A stretch of 35,249 bases of DNA from Candidatus Zhuqueibacterota bacterium (GTDB lineage Bacteria > Zhuqueibacterota > Zhuqueibacteria > Residuimicrobiales > Oceaniaggregativiventaceae), in NCBI GenBank assembly GCA_014728115.1, contig WJME01000165.1:1-35249 (forward strand), read 5' to 3'. Position 1 is the stretch's first letter, and the number at the start of each line of letters is the position of its first letter. Made by a program: the position numbers and the translations under genes. The notes under the pieces are model-generated. The model was not told where the DNA came from. It saw nothing but the letters and a program-made list of their open reading frames with translations, and ran no database searches. Of this stretch, positions 1 through 9,174 are shown piece after piece.

Positions 1-3000
1 ATTCAGTTTTTGCTTTTCGTTTTGCTGTTGGGCCTTTGTTCAGGTTTGGTGGCAACTCCTTACCAGCCGCAACGCGGTGATCCGTTTTTGGAAAAATGGC
101 GATGGAGTCGTTTTCCTCATCTTGCGGGCAAAGGGGTGCGGGCGCTGGTGGAGGATGCGCACGGAGGGATGTGGTTTGTCATTAATGACGGAGTCACGCG
201 GTATGATGGCCGCAACTGGCAACTATTCACAGCCGAGAATGGCTTGCCCGAAAGTCATGTCAATTCCATTGCAACGGGAGAGCATGGCGAGGTATTTGTC
301 AGCACTGCAAAGACTGTGACTCGATATCAAAACGGTGAATGGACAATTCTTTTCAAATCACCTGGCGAACAGGTATGGAATTTTAACAATCTGACCCTTA
401 CCCGGGATGGCTCATTATGGGCAACCTGTGAACCGGGCTTGTTATGTTTGCGAAATCGAACCAAAATTCTTCATACTAGCCTACAATGGAAAAATTCGCT
501 GCAAGAATTCCTTCCATTGATTCAATATAAACTACTCCCCGAAGCATTGACCAACCCGTACCCCTTTGAGCCCGGTCATATCCTGGAAGACGATCAGGAG
601 CGACTCTGGTTTCCGCTACCAGCAGACCGGGTGGCCTGCTGGGATCGTACAGAAACCGATATCTCAAAACCCGATTGGTATCTCTATGATCAGGAATCAG
701 GGTTGAAATCATTCGATTTCAACGATACGAAAATGTACCAATCCTCTGATGGTCGTATCTGGATGATCACGAACGACAATACCGGAATTCATGTATTTGA
801 TCAGAAAACGTGGATGATCATCGACCTCGTCAAAATAGGCAGTAATAATCTGCATCTTTCCTTTATCGAAACCTCTGAGGGTACCATCATGATCGGGGGG
901 GCTCGTACCCTGAATATTTTAAGAGACAATACGTGGAGCTATTATGAGGCACCGGTGGCTCCCATTCCCAGTGATCGCGTGCTCTTGTATTTGGATCATA
1001 ACGACTATCTGTGGGTGACCGCTCGGGCAGGAGAGGTGCTCAGGCTTGACTTGAACGACAATAGATGGATGTCGTTTAAAAATCTCAATTACCAGTGTGA
1101 AACCGAGGATGGGATCAAATGGTTTCTGGATATTCATGGTCATGCGGTTTCTTTTGATGGAGAGATCTGGAAAAGTTATGGTCCGGATAATGGCATGATT
1201 GAATTCCCAAACGGACTGGTTTATACACCCCAGGCCGGATTGTGGGCCGCCGGTTCTCATAAACAACAGGCCGCCTTTGCCTTTTTCAAGAATGGGCGCT
1301 GGCTCACCGAGCTCCATCCGGAGCTTGGATATGGAATTGATCCCAGAAATATCGTAAAAGATAAAGAGGGACGAGTCTACTTTGGTTCGTTTAGTTGGTT
1401 TCGCAGGGATGAGGCAAAATATACCGGGGGGATCTTGCAATATGATCCGTCCAAGGGTGCGGCAGACGATCCATCCGCATGGTTGGCTCTTACGCCTCCA
1501 AAAGTACATCCAACTCCTTATGGAATTGCAAGAGCCAAAGAAGGTACGCTTTGGTTTGCAACCACATCGGGATTAGAGTATTGGGATGGCGAAACACATG
1601 GGCAATACGATGATTTTCCTCTTTCGGAAATCATGCAAGCCATCGACATCGCTCCCGACGGCGCCATCTGGGCCGGCTCGCGACAGTATGGGTTGATGCG
1701 TCTTGAAAATTCAAACGTAGAGCAGTTTACTCTCGAGGATGGTCTTGCGGATAACAGCGTCCAGGATATCCTCTGTACCAGAGATTCTTCGGTGTGGGTT
1801 GCCACCTTGAATGGCATAAGCCGTTTTGATGGCCAAAAGTTCATAACCTATGCTTTGCATCAGGATATCAAAATCCGGGCCAATGGAGGATTGTTGCATG
1901 AGGACAAAGAGGGTGCCTTGTGGGTCAATATGGCCTCTCTGACCTGGTACAGACGGGGATATCCCGGCTATCCCAGAGATACGAATAAATTCTCTCATTT
2001 TCAGACCATTCGTTATCTTCCTGAAGAACACCCACCGGAAACAAAAATCAAAGTCTTTAATGAAAAGATCAACCAGCCTGGTAACGCCTTGTTTTCATGG
2101 CATGGCAATGATTATATGGAGAATTCCCAATCGTCAGAACTGGAATACTCTTTTCGCATAGATGATCGAGAATGGTCTGAATTCTCCAAAGAGACGTTTC
2201 ATACGTTTTTGCAGTTCCCTACCGGACATCATACACTAATGGTACGTGCTCGGGATAAGGATCTGAATATCGATCCTACTCCGGCCAGGGCCGAGTTTTA
2301 TGTGGTTCCGCCCGTCTGGCAACAATGGTGGTTTATTCTCTCAATTATCGCCATCATCACCTTGATCGTGATTTACGAAGTCCGGCTCATTAAACGCAAC
2401 AAAAAGATTCATGAACTGGATCTGTTACGGTTGAATATCTTTGCCAACATCTCTCATGAACTGCGTACTCCTTTGACATTGATTCTGGGTCCGCTTGAAA
2501 AAATAATCACCTCCGGACAGGGCAAAAAAGAACAATTCGAGCTCATGTATCGAAATGCCCAACGCCTTTTGCATTTGGTCAATCAAACCCTGGATCTACA
2601 AAAGATCGAGTACAAGGCCCTGCAATTGAATCCGGTGCAGGGTGATGTCGTCCTGTTTCTGCGCCATCTGTTTGACAGTTTTAAACCCTATGCGGATGAA
2701 AAAAAGATCGATTATCGATTCCATCCGGATTTGCCCAAGCTGGTTATTGATTTCGATCCGGATAAACTGGAAAAGATCGTTTTCAATCTCTTGTCCAATG
2801 CCTTTAAATTCACTCCTGTTCACGGTTCGGTTGATCTTTTTGTGGGAATTGTTCATCAAGATCCGTCAGAAAATCAAGAAGAGTCGTCCAGAGAGTGGCT
2901 CCAGGTCAAGGTCAGGGATAGTGGTATAGGCATAGCTGAAAAAGATCTGGATTTTATTTTTGATCGATATTTTCAGGTTTCTATAAAGAATGACAGTCAT

Positions 3001-3969
3001 ATTTCCGGTTCGGGGATCGGTTTGACACTTGTTAAGGAAATGGTATCCTTACACAAAGGTACCATTTCTGTGACCAGCAAGGAAGATCAGGGCACTGAAT
3101 TTACGATACAGTTGCCTCTGTCAAATGATGAGGAATTACCGGAAAGCACTGATATTGTTTCTGATTTACAAATGAATGAACAGGCAGGGTCAGAGGAGAC
3201 TCGTTCCAGATTGCTGGTTTTGGTCATCGAGGATGACCCCGATATGCGGACCTATTTTAAGCAAGAACTCGGAGATTCATTTAATGTCCGAGTGGCATCT
3301 GACGGTGAACAGGGTATCAAATTGGCCGTGGATCTGATTCCTGATATCATTATCAGCGATCTCGTTATGCCTAAAAAAGACGGCCTTGCATTATGTCAGA
3401 CACTGAAACAGAATGAGCTCACGAGTCATATCCCCATTATCATGATCACTGCACGCCATTCAGAGAGTGCCAAGATGCAGGCGCTCAAAGCTCAGGCAGA
3501 TGCGTATTTGACCAAGCCGTTCAATATGGCTGAACTGTTCACGCGTATTGAAAATCTTTACGAGATCCGCAAACAGCTGCAACAGAAATATGTGCACGAG
3601 TTAATTGTCGCTCAGAATAAAGAACAGGCATTTCATCCTGATGATCACTTTCTCAGCAGAGTCATCAAAAGCATTGAAGATCACCTGTCAGAATCGGATC
3701 TCAATATTCAGATCCTATGCAAAGAACTGCATGTGAGTCGCATGCAACTCTTTCGCAAAGTAAAAAGCCTGACCGATAAAACTCCCAATCGTTTTATCCG
3801 CCAAATTCGAATGCAAAAGGCCGCTCAGTATCTCCTGACTTCGGATATGAATATCAGCGAGATCACCTTTGCCGTGGGTTTCAATGACCTGCACCATTTT
3901 CGCAAGGTCTTTCAGGATCACTTTGGAAAACTTCCGTCTGATTTTAAAAAGAGCCAGACCCTGATTTGA
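1..3969 (+). CDS. Hybrid two-component sensor/regulator (HTCS), 5' end cut by window
   Basis: One-protein two-component system of the type that controls glycan-use loci. The frame is open to base 1. The first possible start in the window is a TTG at 10, but the signal-peptide core (LLFVLLLGLCSGLVA) begins there without a basic leader, so the true start is probably just upstream. Numbering from that TTG: residues ~40-690 hold repeated two-component-propeller units (for example G-V-T-R-Y-D-G-x-x-W), ~697-768 a Y_Y_Y domain, ~773-793 a membrane helix, and ~810-875 HisKA with phospho-His816 in NISHELRTPL. An HATPase domain (N930; DSGIGI; GSGIGL) follows, then a receiver at ~1067-1182 with EDD at 1074-1076 and phospho-Asp1117 (ISDLVMPKKDG). 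The C-terminus (~1218-1316) is an AraC-type helix-turn-helix. The propeller presumably senses an oligosaccharide in the periplasm. It lies directly upstream of the receptor operon, its likely target. Domain calls are secure; the ligand is inferred. Confidence 0.95.
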   Translation: MQFLLFVLLLGLCSGLVATPYQPQRGDPFLEKWRWSRFPHLAGKGVRALVEDAHGGMWFVINDGVTRYDGRNWQLFTAENGLPESHVNSIATGEHGEVFVSTAKTVTRYQNGEWTILFKSPGEQVWNFNNLTLTRDGSLWATCEPGLLCLRNRTKILHTSLQWKNSLQEFLPLIQYKLLPEALTNPYPFEPGHILEDDQERLWFPLPADRVACWDRTETDISKPDWYLYDQESGLKSFDFNDTKMYQSSDGRIWMITNDNTGIHVFDQKTWMIIDLVKIGSNNLHLSFIETSEGTIMIGGARTLNILRDNTWSYYEAPVAPIPSDRVLLYLDHNDYLWVTARAGEVLRLDLNDNRWMSFKNLNYQCETEDGIKWFLDIHGHAVSFDGEIWKSYGPDNGMIEFPNGLVYTPQAGLWAAGSHKQQAAFAFFKNGRWLTELHPELGYGIDPRNIVKDKEGRVYFGSFSWFRRDEAKYTGGILQYDPSKGAADDPSAWLALTPPKVHPTPYGIARAKEGTLWFATTSGLEYWDGETHGQYDDFPLSEIMQAIDIAPDGAIWAGSRQYGLMRLENSNVEQFTLEDGLADNSVQDILCTRDSSVWVATLNGISRFDGQKFITYALHQDIKIRANGGLLHEDKEGALWVNMASLTWYRRGYPGYPRDTNKFSHFQTIRYLPEEHPPETKIKVFNEKINQPGNALFSWHGNDYMENSQSSELEYSFRIDDREWSEFSKETFHTFLQFPTGHHTLMVRARDKDLNIDPTPARAEFYVVPPVWQQWWFILSIIAIITLIVIYEVRLIKRNKKIHELDLLRLNIFANISHELRTPLTLILGPLEKIITSGQGKKEQFELMYRNAQRLLHLVNQTLDLQKIEYKALQLNPVQGDVVLFLRHLFDSFKPYADEKKIDYRFHPDLPKLVIDFDPDKLEKIVFNLLSNAFKFTPVHGSVDLFVGIVHQDPSENQEESSREWLQVKVRDSGIGIAEKDLDFIFDRYFQVSIKNDSHISGSGIGLTLVKEMVSLHKGTISVTSKEDQGTEFTIQLPLSNDEELPESTDIVSDLQMNEQAGSEETRSRLLVLVIEDDPDMRTYFKQELGDSFNVRVASDGEQGIKLAVDLIPDIIISDLVMPKKDGLALCQTLKQNELTSHIPIIMITARHSESAKMQALKAQADAYLTKPFNMAELFTRIENLYEIRKQLQQKYVHELIVAQNKEQAFHPDDHFLSRVIKSIEDHLSESDLNIQILCKELHVSRMQLFRKVKSLTDKTPNRFIRQIRMQKAAQYLLTSDMNISEITFAVGFNDLHHFRKVFQDHFGKLPSDFKKSQTLI

Positions 3970-4018
3970 CCTCTGTTACCTTTACCCACCTTTTTTGATA
4001 CGATTATCCAGTGTTTAT

Positions 4019-4036
4019 ATGGTTTAGAATGGTTTA
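4019..4036 (+). repeat. ATGGTTTA direct repeat, 10-bp period
   Basis: ATGGTTTA at 4019-4026 is repeated exactly at 4029-4036, one helical turn away. It lies just upstream of the TGCGCAGA pair, so it may be part of the same control region. A second regulator site, a spacer of the same operator, or chance are all possible in this AT-rich stretch. Confidence 0.35.
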
Positions 4037-4052
4037 ATTGCTATTGCTCACG

Positions 4053-4082
4053 TGCGCAGAAATGTGAACCCATTTGCGCAGA
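4053..4082 (+). promoter_or_regulatory. Candidate AraC-type operator: TGCGCAGA direct repeat, 22-bp period
   Basis: The octamer TGCGCAGA occurs at 4053-4060 and again, identical and in the same orientation, at 4075-4082. The start-to-start distance is 22 bp, about two helical turns, the arrangement expected for an AraC-family dimer binding one DNA face. It sits about 130-160 bp upstream of the receptor start and just downstream of a gene that ends in an AraC domain. Binding by that regulator is inference. Confidence 0.45.
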
Positions 4083-4214
4083 TGAGATCTATCGAATATA
4101 TCACCAAAAAAATAATCATAGAAAAATTGAATAAACCACAGGAGGAACCGAGAATGCCCTAAATACAAAATTATGATGTAAATTAATTAACAAGGTATTC
4201 ATTTGGAGGAGATT

Positions 4215-7211
4215 ATGAGAGAACGCATTACAAGTGTGATAATTGTATTGATCCTTCCTGCTCTTTTGTTTGCAGCAACCACAGGCAAAATAGCAGGTAC
4301 GGTTACCGATGCCCAATCCGGTGAAAACCTGCCGGGCGTGAATGTGATTGTCGAAGGCACGACCATGGGCGCGGCCACGGATCTGAATGGTAATTATTTT
4401 ATCCTCAATGTGCCCCCCGGTACGTATACGATAAAAGCAAGCCTGATCGGTTATACCGTGGTCAGCAAGCCCGAGGTAAGAGTTGCCATCGATCGAACCT
4501 CAACCGTTGACTTTAATATCCAACAAACCACCATCGAAGGTCAGGAAGTCACGATTGTGGCAGAACGGCCTAAAATCAGGGCTGATGTGGCCAATTCACA
4601 GCAAAATTTTAGCAGTGAAGATGTCGCAGCTATTCCGTCCTCCCCGGACGTACGCGATCTGATCGCTACCTCTGTGGGTGTGGGCCGAGATCAATATGGC
4701 TTTTTGAATATGCGCGGCGGTGCTATCGATGAAGTCGGTGTCTATGTCGATGGATTCAATAACAATGACGCCCGCCTGGGATGGGCACAAGTAAATGTTC
4801 CCAAGAGCTCGATCAAAGAAGTGCAAATCCTCAAAGGCGGATTCAATGCCGAATATGGTAGAGTACGATCCGGACTCATTAATATGATTACCAAAGAAGG
4901 AGGATCTGATTATAGTTTCAATATCGATACCCGAATGAGTCCGGGTGCCAAGAAACATTTTGGTTCGAACATTTTTAGTGCCGATAATTACTGGTTTGTC
5001 GGCCGGTATCTTTCTCTTGACCCGACCGGCGATCGCAATGGTGATGGCAATGTGGATTTTGAAGGATGGAAACAAGTCCTGGCCGATAATGGCGGTGAAT
5101 TTAAATTCAATACGCCGGGAATTGGAGAGCAAACCATCACTTCCGCGGAAGATGCGCTGGCGGTCTGGAAACATCAGCATCCCTTTTTCGAGTATGGCGA
5201 CCAGCCTGACACCTATCTGGATGGTTCGTTTTCCGGTCCTGTACCGTTTACAGACGGTAAAACTACATTTTCGTTTTCGGGCTATGCCGATCAGGCCTAT
5301 TATTTTAGACCGTTCGTCCGCGACAATTCCCTGGATTGGAAAACCGGACTCAAGATCACCCATCGCTTATCTTCGGACATGACGGTTCGTTTGAATGCCA
5401 ATTATAATGAGATCAAGGGTGTGTCTCCAGGATTCATTCGTAACGCCCCGGCACGTAACGATATGCCGGATCCGCGCTCCTGGGTCAGCGGTCATTATAT
5501 CGAACAACAGCAGCTGGCCTCCGCCAGCATGGACCGCACGAGCATGTATTCCTTTGATTCTATCTATAAAAAGACCAATTTTTATCGTTCTGATTTCGGT
5601 CTTGATTTTACCCATGTCTTGAATAACGCTTCTTTTTACGAAGTCAAAATGCAGTATGATCATACTCATTCGCTGGCGTCTCCGGGAGATCTGGCGAATC
5701 TTGAACAAGTGGTGGCAACCGTAGGGGATATCCAATTGAACGAAATGCCAAACGATTTCTATGGCATTCCCGCGCCTGATATGCTCGGTGTCCATCGCTT
5801 GTCTGAAGATAACGGTCGTCGCGATAACAGTACCTATGGCACGTTTCAAGCGGATATTGATTATACCAATCAGTTTAATTATTTTAATCAGATCAAAATG
5901 GGAGCCGGCTTGATTGTCAGCAACCAGGATTTGATGTATGGAATCGATCTGTGGCGTAACAATCCCGGTCTTCGCTTTCTGCGCTGGGTGAATCGCGAGT
6001 TTACCTTTTATGAAGCGGAATTCTATATTCAGGACAAGATCGAATTCGAAGGCATGGTCATGAATATCGGCTTGCGCGGCGATTATTTCAAGACCGATGA
6101 ACCCCTGTTTACGGAACGATTCAGTAAATATTATACCAAAGATCTCAATTACGATAGCCTCTATGCCGCACCCTCCACAGAGCCCGGAGCCAAATTCGAA
6201 TTGAGCCCGAGATTGGGCATCGCCCATCCCATCAGCGAAAACAGCAAACTCTATTTCAATTATGGCTATTTTTATCAACGTCCCGAGGTCTATCAAATCA
6301 GCCACAACTTTCAGCGCAAGCGCCGTTATTCCACCGCATTGAGCAATTCCGATTTGCTTTTCCGCAAAACCATTGCTTATGAATTGGGATACGAACAAAA
6401 TATTGCCGGATGGCTCGACGTAACCCTGAGCGGTTATTATCGTGATGTCACCCGCAATATCGCCAATGTCGGATACCGGGGCAATGATCCTGATTATGGC
6501 AGAATTGCCTATAGCCGACCTGAAAATAGCGGTTATCAGGATGTCAAAGGAGTCGAACTGGTTATCGATTTTCCCTATAATAAATATGTCAAGGGATTTG
6601 TCAATTATAACTATATGCTCGCCTCCAGCGGACGTTATGGCTATTCCACCATTTATCAGGATCCCAATGCCCAGGATCAGCGGGTAAGCGCCAACATCAA
6701 TGAAGCCAAGGCTCGGCCGACACTGAAAACAAACATCAAATTCGTCTATCCCGAATACAGTGGATCCTCGATGCTGGGTAAAATCTTTTCCGACGCGTCG
6801 TTGACGACCCTGTTCCGCTGGAATTCAGGCGCCTGGTTGACCTATCATTCCGAGAATTATCCGGGTCTTGAAGAAAATAACATCCAGTGGAACTCGACGT
6901 ATAATCTCGATCTCGAGATCAGCAAGGGATTTCGCCTGTTAGGCACAACCTATGTTCGGGCCTATGTTCAAATTCAAAATGCCCTCAATTCCAAATTTTT
7001 ACATTCTGAAAATGGATTGGGATGGGGCGGGGGCGGACTCAATGTCCTCAATCGCAATGTCTATCTCGACATGGTGGCAGAAGAGGGCGTGGATCCCGGT
7101 ACCTATGAAGGCAATGGACGCGTTGAAGATTATCTCGATCAGGCAATGTACTGGAATCTCTTTAATGCTCCCCGAGATATTTGGTTCGGCTTGCGTATCA
7201 GCCTTGACTAG
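4215..7211 (+). CDS. TonB-dependent outer-membrane receptor with N-terminal CarboxypepD_reg-like domain
   Basis: Predicted outer-membrane active transporter for oligosaccharides. The start is the ATG at 4215, with GGAGGAG immediately upstream; a TTG at 4203 overlaps that ribosome site and is rejected. The 998-residue product has a signal peptide (RERITSVIIVLILPALLFA). Residues ~22-105 form a CarboxypepD_reg-like domain (GKIAGTVTDAQSGENLPGVNV), ~120-230 the plug (IPSSPDVRDLI, NMRGG, VYVDGFNNND, EVQILKGGFNAEYG), and the rest a beta-barrel ending in WFGLRISLD. An EF-hand-like loop DRNGDGNVDFEGW lies at about residue 273. It resembles SusC in outline, but no SusD-like gene follows; the next genes are a secreted CTD protein and a PorV-like protein. 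First gene of a three-gene unit. Family is confident; substrate is inferred from the neighbourhood. Confidence 0.92.
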   Translation: MRERITSVIIVLILPALLFAATTGKIAGTVTDAQSGENLPGVNVIVEGTTMGAATDLNGNYFILNVPPGTYTIKASLIGYTVVSKPEVRVAIDRTSTVDFNIQQTTIEGQEVTIVAERPKIRADVANSQQNFSSEDVAAIPSSPDVRDLIATSVGVGRDQYGFLNMRGGAIDEVGVYVDGFNNNDARLGWAQVNVPKSSIKEVQILKGGFNAEYGRVRSGLINMITKEGGSDYSFNIDTRMSPGAKKHFGSNIFSADNYWFVGRYLSLDPTGDRNGDGNVDFEGWKQVLADNGGEFKFNTPGIGEQTITSAEDALAVWKHQHPFFEYGDQPDTYLDGSFSGPVPFTDGKTTFSFSGYADQAYYFRPFVRDNSLDWKTGLKITHRLSSDMTVRLNANYNEIKGVSPGFIRNAPARNDMPDPRSWVSGHYIEQQQLASASMDRTSMYSFDSIYKKTNFYRSDFGLDFTHVLNNASFYEVKMQYDHTHSLASPGDLANLEQVVATVGDIQLNEMPNDFYGIPAPDMLGVHRLSEDNGRRDNSTYGTFQADIDYTNQFNYFNQIKMGAGLIVSNQDLMYGIDLWRNNPGLRFLRWVNREFTFYEAEFYIQDKIEFEGMVMNIGLRGDYFKTDEPLFTERFSKYYTKDLNYDSLYAAPSTEPGAKFELSPRLGIAHPISENSKLYFNYGYFYQRPEVYQISHNFQRKRRYSTALSNSDLLFRKTIAYELGYEQNIAGWLDVTLSGYYRDVTRNIANVGYRGNDPDYGRIAYSRPENSGYQDVKGVELVIDFPYNKYVKGFVNYNYMLASSGRYGYSTIYQDPNAQDQRVSANINEAKARPTLKTNIKFVYPEYSGSSMLGKIFSDASLTTLFRWNSGAWLTYHSENYPGLEENNIQWNSTYNLDLEISKGFRLLGTTYVRAYVQIQNALNSKFLHSENGLGWGGGGLNVLNRNVYLDMVAEEGVDPGTYEGNGRVEDYLDQAMYWNLFNAPRDIWFGLRISLD

Positions 7212-7259
7212 TCTGTTTTCAGGTGTGATGGTTAGAAAGGAATTAAAAAGGAGCTTGAT

Positions 7260-9137
7260 ATGAATAGAGTTGCAAAAATAGCTAGTATATTGATTCTCAT
7301 ATTCCAGTGGGCATTATTGTACGCACAATCCTCGCCACCGGGAATGAGTTCAGATGTAACGGCGCGCGAAACAACCAATATCGGGCGGTTCAAGCTTACG
7401 CTGGGCCGGTCCGCTATGACCGGAAGTGCGATCCTCAAAGATCGCGATACCCATTTCCTGACCTATCATGGTAATGATGATCAGGGGCGTCAGGCGGTCA
7501 ATTTTAATGCCCGGTCCAGTTTATTGGGATTTGGAGCCAGGAATTGGACCGCCCCTGACGGCACCAACTGGGACCAGGTCGTATTGCCCAAAGTCAATAA
7601 TGTTGAAAATAAACTGATCACAAAATATCCATTTTTCACATTGACGATCGATGGGCGCGACAAATCCATTGAGCCTCTTTATGATGAGGTGCAACCAGAT
7701 CTGATTTCCGATCAAATGATTGTGCAGACTTTTGAAACAGACATGGGCCTGAATGTGACGGCCAGAGCCTATGCCTGGGCAGAACCCGGTTATGATGATT
7801 TTGCTATTTTGCATTACGAGATCGTCAATAACGGCTCGGATTTGCAGGATTTTATCATCTCACAATTTCATGGTGGGCAACCTGGTAGTGAGGCTTCGAG
7901 ACATGATCCTGGCATAGAGTCCCACTTTTGTAATTTCTATGGCGCTGATCCGGATGACAGTTTAAACATATGGTACTGGTTTGATGGCGATGATCCCAAA
8001 AACAACAAGGATGATGAAGGCAATCCCCATACCGATACCGGTGAATTTCTCTCCCCGGAATACTGGGGCTGGGGACTGATCCATGCGGACAAGAGTCCAT
8101 CGGATCATAGCAATGATGTAGGCAACCAACCCACCACCGCCTATCGTACCGCGCGTGAAATTCTGGGGGGGATTGAAGACGCTCCCTTTTATGACTTTGC
8201 CACCTCTGGAACCTTTCCGCCTTATATCGATCCGGATTCCGGTTATGATCCGTTTAAGAATCATGACTGGGTCGGTGGCATGACCGTCGGACCGTATGAT
8301 GTCTTTCCGGCCGGTGATACGCTCAATGTCGTCTTTTTCTGTGGCTTTGCAGCCCCTTCCATACCGGAAGCGCAGGATATGGGCGCTCAATGGATGAACG
8401 GTGAGATCTCTGAAGAACAAAAGAACGACTGGCTGCGAAGCTCCCGCGATGAGCTGTTTGGATACATGTCCAAAGCCACCCAGGTCTGGGAAAACGACCT
8501 GCAACTTCCTCCGGGCGATGCGCCGAGCCACCCTGGCGAAATTTCACTCAACTCGGGCGGCGGTGAAGCAACGGTTGAATGGCAAGATGTGGGCGGTAAT
8601 GTGACCTATGATCTCTATCGGGCCACGGTGGATGAAGAATTGCTCGGCGGCGGCAGCGTACGCTTGCGCTATATCTATTTACCCATCGCCACTGACTTGA
8701 ATGTGACCAATTATACCGACACAGGATTGGATCGCGGAGAGACCTATTACTATTACGTGGTATCCAAAGACGCTCAGGGCTTGCAAAGCAGTCATTATTA
8801 TCTGCGCAATCCCAATGGCGCGACGATTTTTGCGCCATCTACCGATGATATGGCAACCATACGCGTCGTCCCCAATCCCTATAATATCAGCGAACCTGCC
8901 TTTGCAGAGCAGGATCGAATCGTGTTTGCCGGACTACCCGGACCTTGTGAAATCAAAATTTTTACCCAAAGCGGCGATCTTGTTGCTGAAATCGATCACC
9001 CTTATGAACGTGGTATTGCTGGCTGGGATCAAATCAGTGGTTTTAACCAGCTGATCAAGAGCGGCATCTATATCTATCACGTCAAAAGCACTGAAGGGAT
9101 GGGTGAAAAAATCGGCAAGTTTGTCGTCATCCGATAA
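7260..9137 (+). CDS. Secreted/surface protein with FN3-like domain and T9SS-type C-terminal domain, function unknown
   Basis: I do not recognise the main body of this 625-residue protein. The start at 7260 has AAAGGAG 8-9 bases upstream. A signal peptide (NRVAKIASILILIFQWALLYAQ) is followed by a ~400-residue beta-rich region with many aromatic and acidic residues. This includes an Asp/Asn-rich stretch around residues 241-256 (FDGDDPKNNKDDEGN) that could bind calcium. Residues ~420-520 look like a fibronectin type III domain, where YDLYRATVDEE and GETYYYYVVSKD match the fold's strands. Residues ~530-625 form a FlgD/Por-type C-terminal domain (VVPNPYN, GIYIYHVKS, KIGKFVVIR), implying export or surface anchoring. 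It lies 48 bases after the TonB receptor and 37 before a PorV-like gene, so a glycan-binding partner of the receptor, in the place SusD would occupy, is an attractive but unproven idea. Confidence 0.75.
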   Translation: MNRVAKIASILILIFQWALLYAQSSPPGMSSDVTARETTNIGRFKLTLGRSAMTGSAILKDRDTHFLTYHGNDDQGRQAVNFNARSSLLGFGARNWTAPDGTNWDQVVLPKVNNVENKLITKYPFFTLTIDGRDKSIEPLYDEVQPDLISDQMIVQTFETDMGLNVTARAYAWAEPGYDDFAILHYEIVNNGSDLQDFIISQFHGGQPGSEASRHDPGIESHFCNFYGADPDDSLNIWYWFDGDDPKNNKDDEGNPHTDTGEFLSPEYWGWGLIHADKSPSDHSNDVGNQPTTAYRTAREILGGIEDAPFYDFATSGTFPPYIDPDSGYDPFKNHDWVGGMTVGPYDVFPAGDTLNVVFFCGFAAPSIPEAQDMGAQWMNGEISEEQKNDWLRSSRDELFGYMSKATQVWENDLQLPPGDAPSHPGEISLNSGGGEATVEWQDVGGNVTYDLYRATVDEELLGGGSVRLRYIYLPIATDLNVTNYTDTGLDRGETYYYYVVSKDAQGLQSSHYYLRNPNGATIFAPSTDDMATIRVVPNPYNISEPAFAEQDRIVFAGLPGPCEIKIFTQSGDLVAEIDHPYERGIAGWDQISGFNQLIKSGIYIYHVKSTEGMGEKIGKFVVIR

Positions 9138-9174
9138 GAGAGGTTTGGGTTAATAAATTTTAAAGGAGTCAAAT

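Larger units (their letters stand above)
3970..4214 (+). other. Intergenic control region between HTCS and TonB-receptor operon
   Basis: This 245-base gap has no credible gene. It holds two pairs of direct repeats (annotated separately), an AT-rich stretch from about 4083 to 4140, and the leader of the receptor gene. A strong Shine-Dalgarno-like AGGAGG near 4139-4144 precedes a minimal ATG-CCC-TAA frame at 4154-4162, which ends well before the real ribosome site (GGAGGAG at 4205-4211) of the receptor. I could not pick a confident -35/-10 pair. No clear hairpin terminator follows the regulator gene. Confidence 0.6.

Noticed and set aside
4596..5363. Open frame of about 255 codons on the minus strand inside the TonB receptor gene
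   Set aside because: Antisense shadow of the same receptor gene, produced by its codon bias.
5367..6398. Open frame of about 340 codons on the minus strand inside the TonB receptor gene
   Set aside because: It is antisense to a well-supported gene, has no ribosome site or recognisable motif, and has a shadow-like Ile/His-rich composition.
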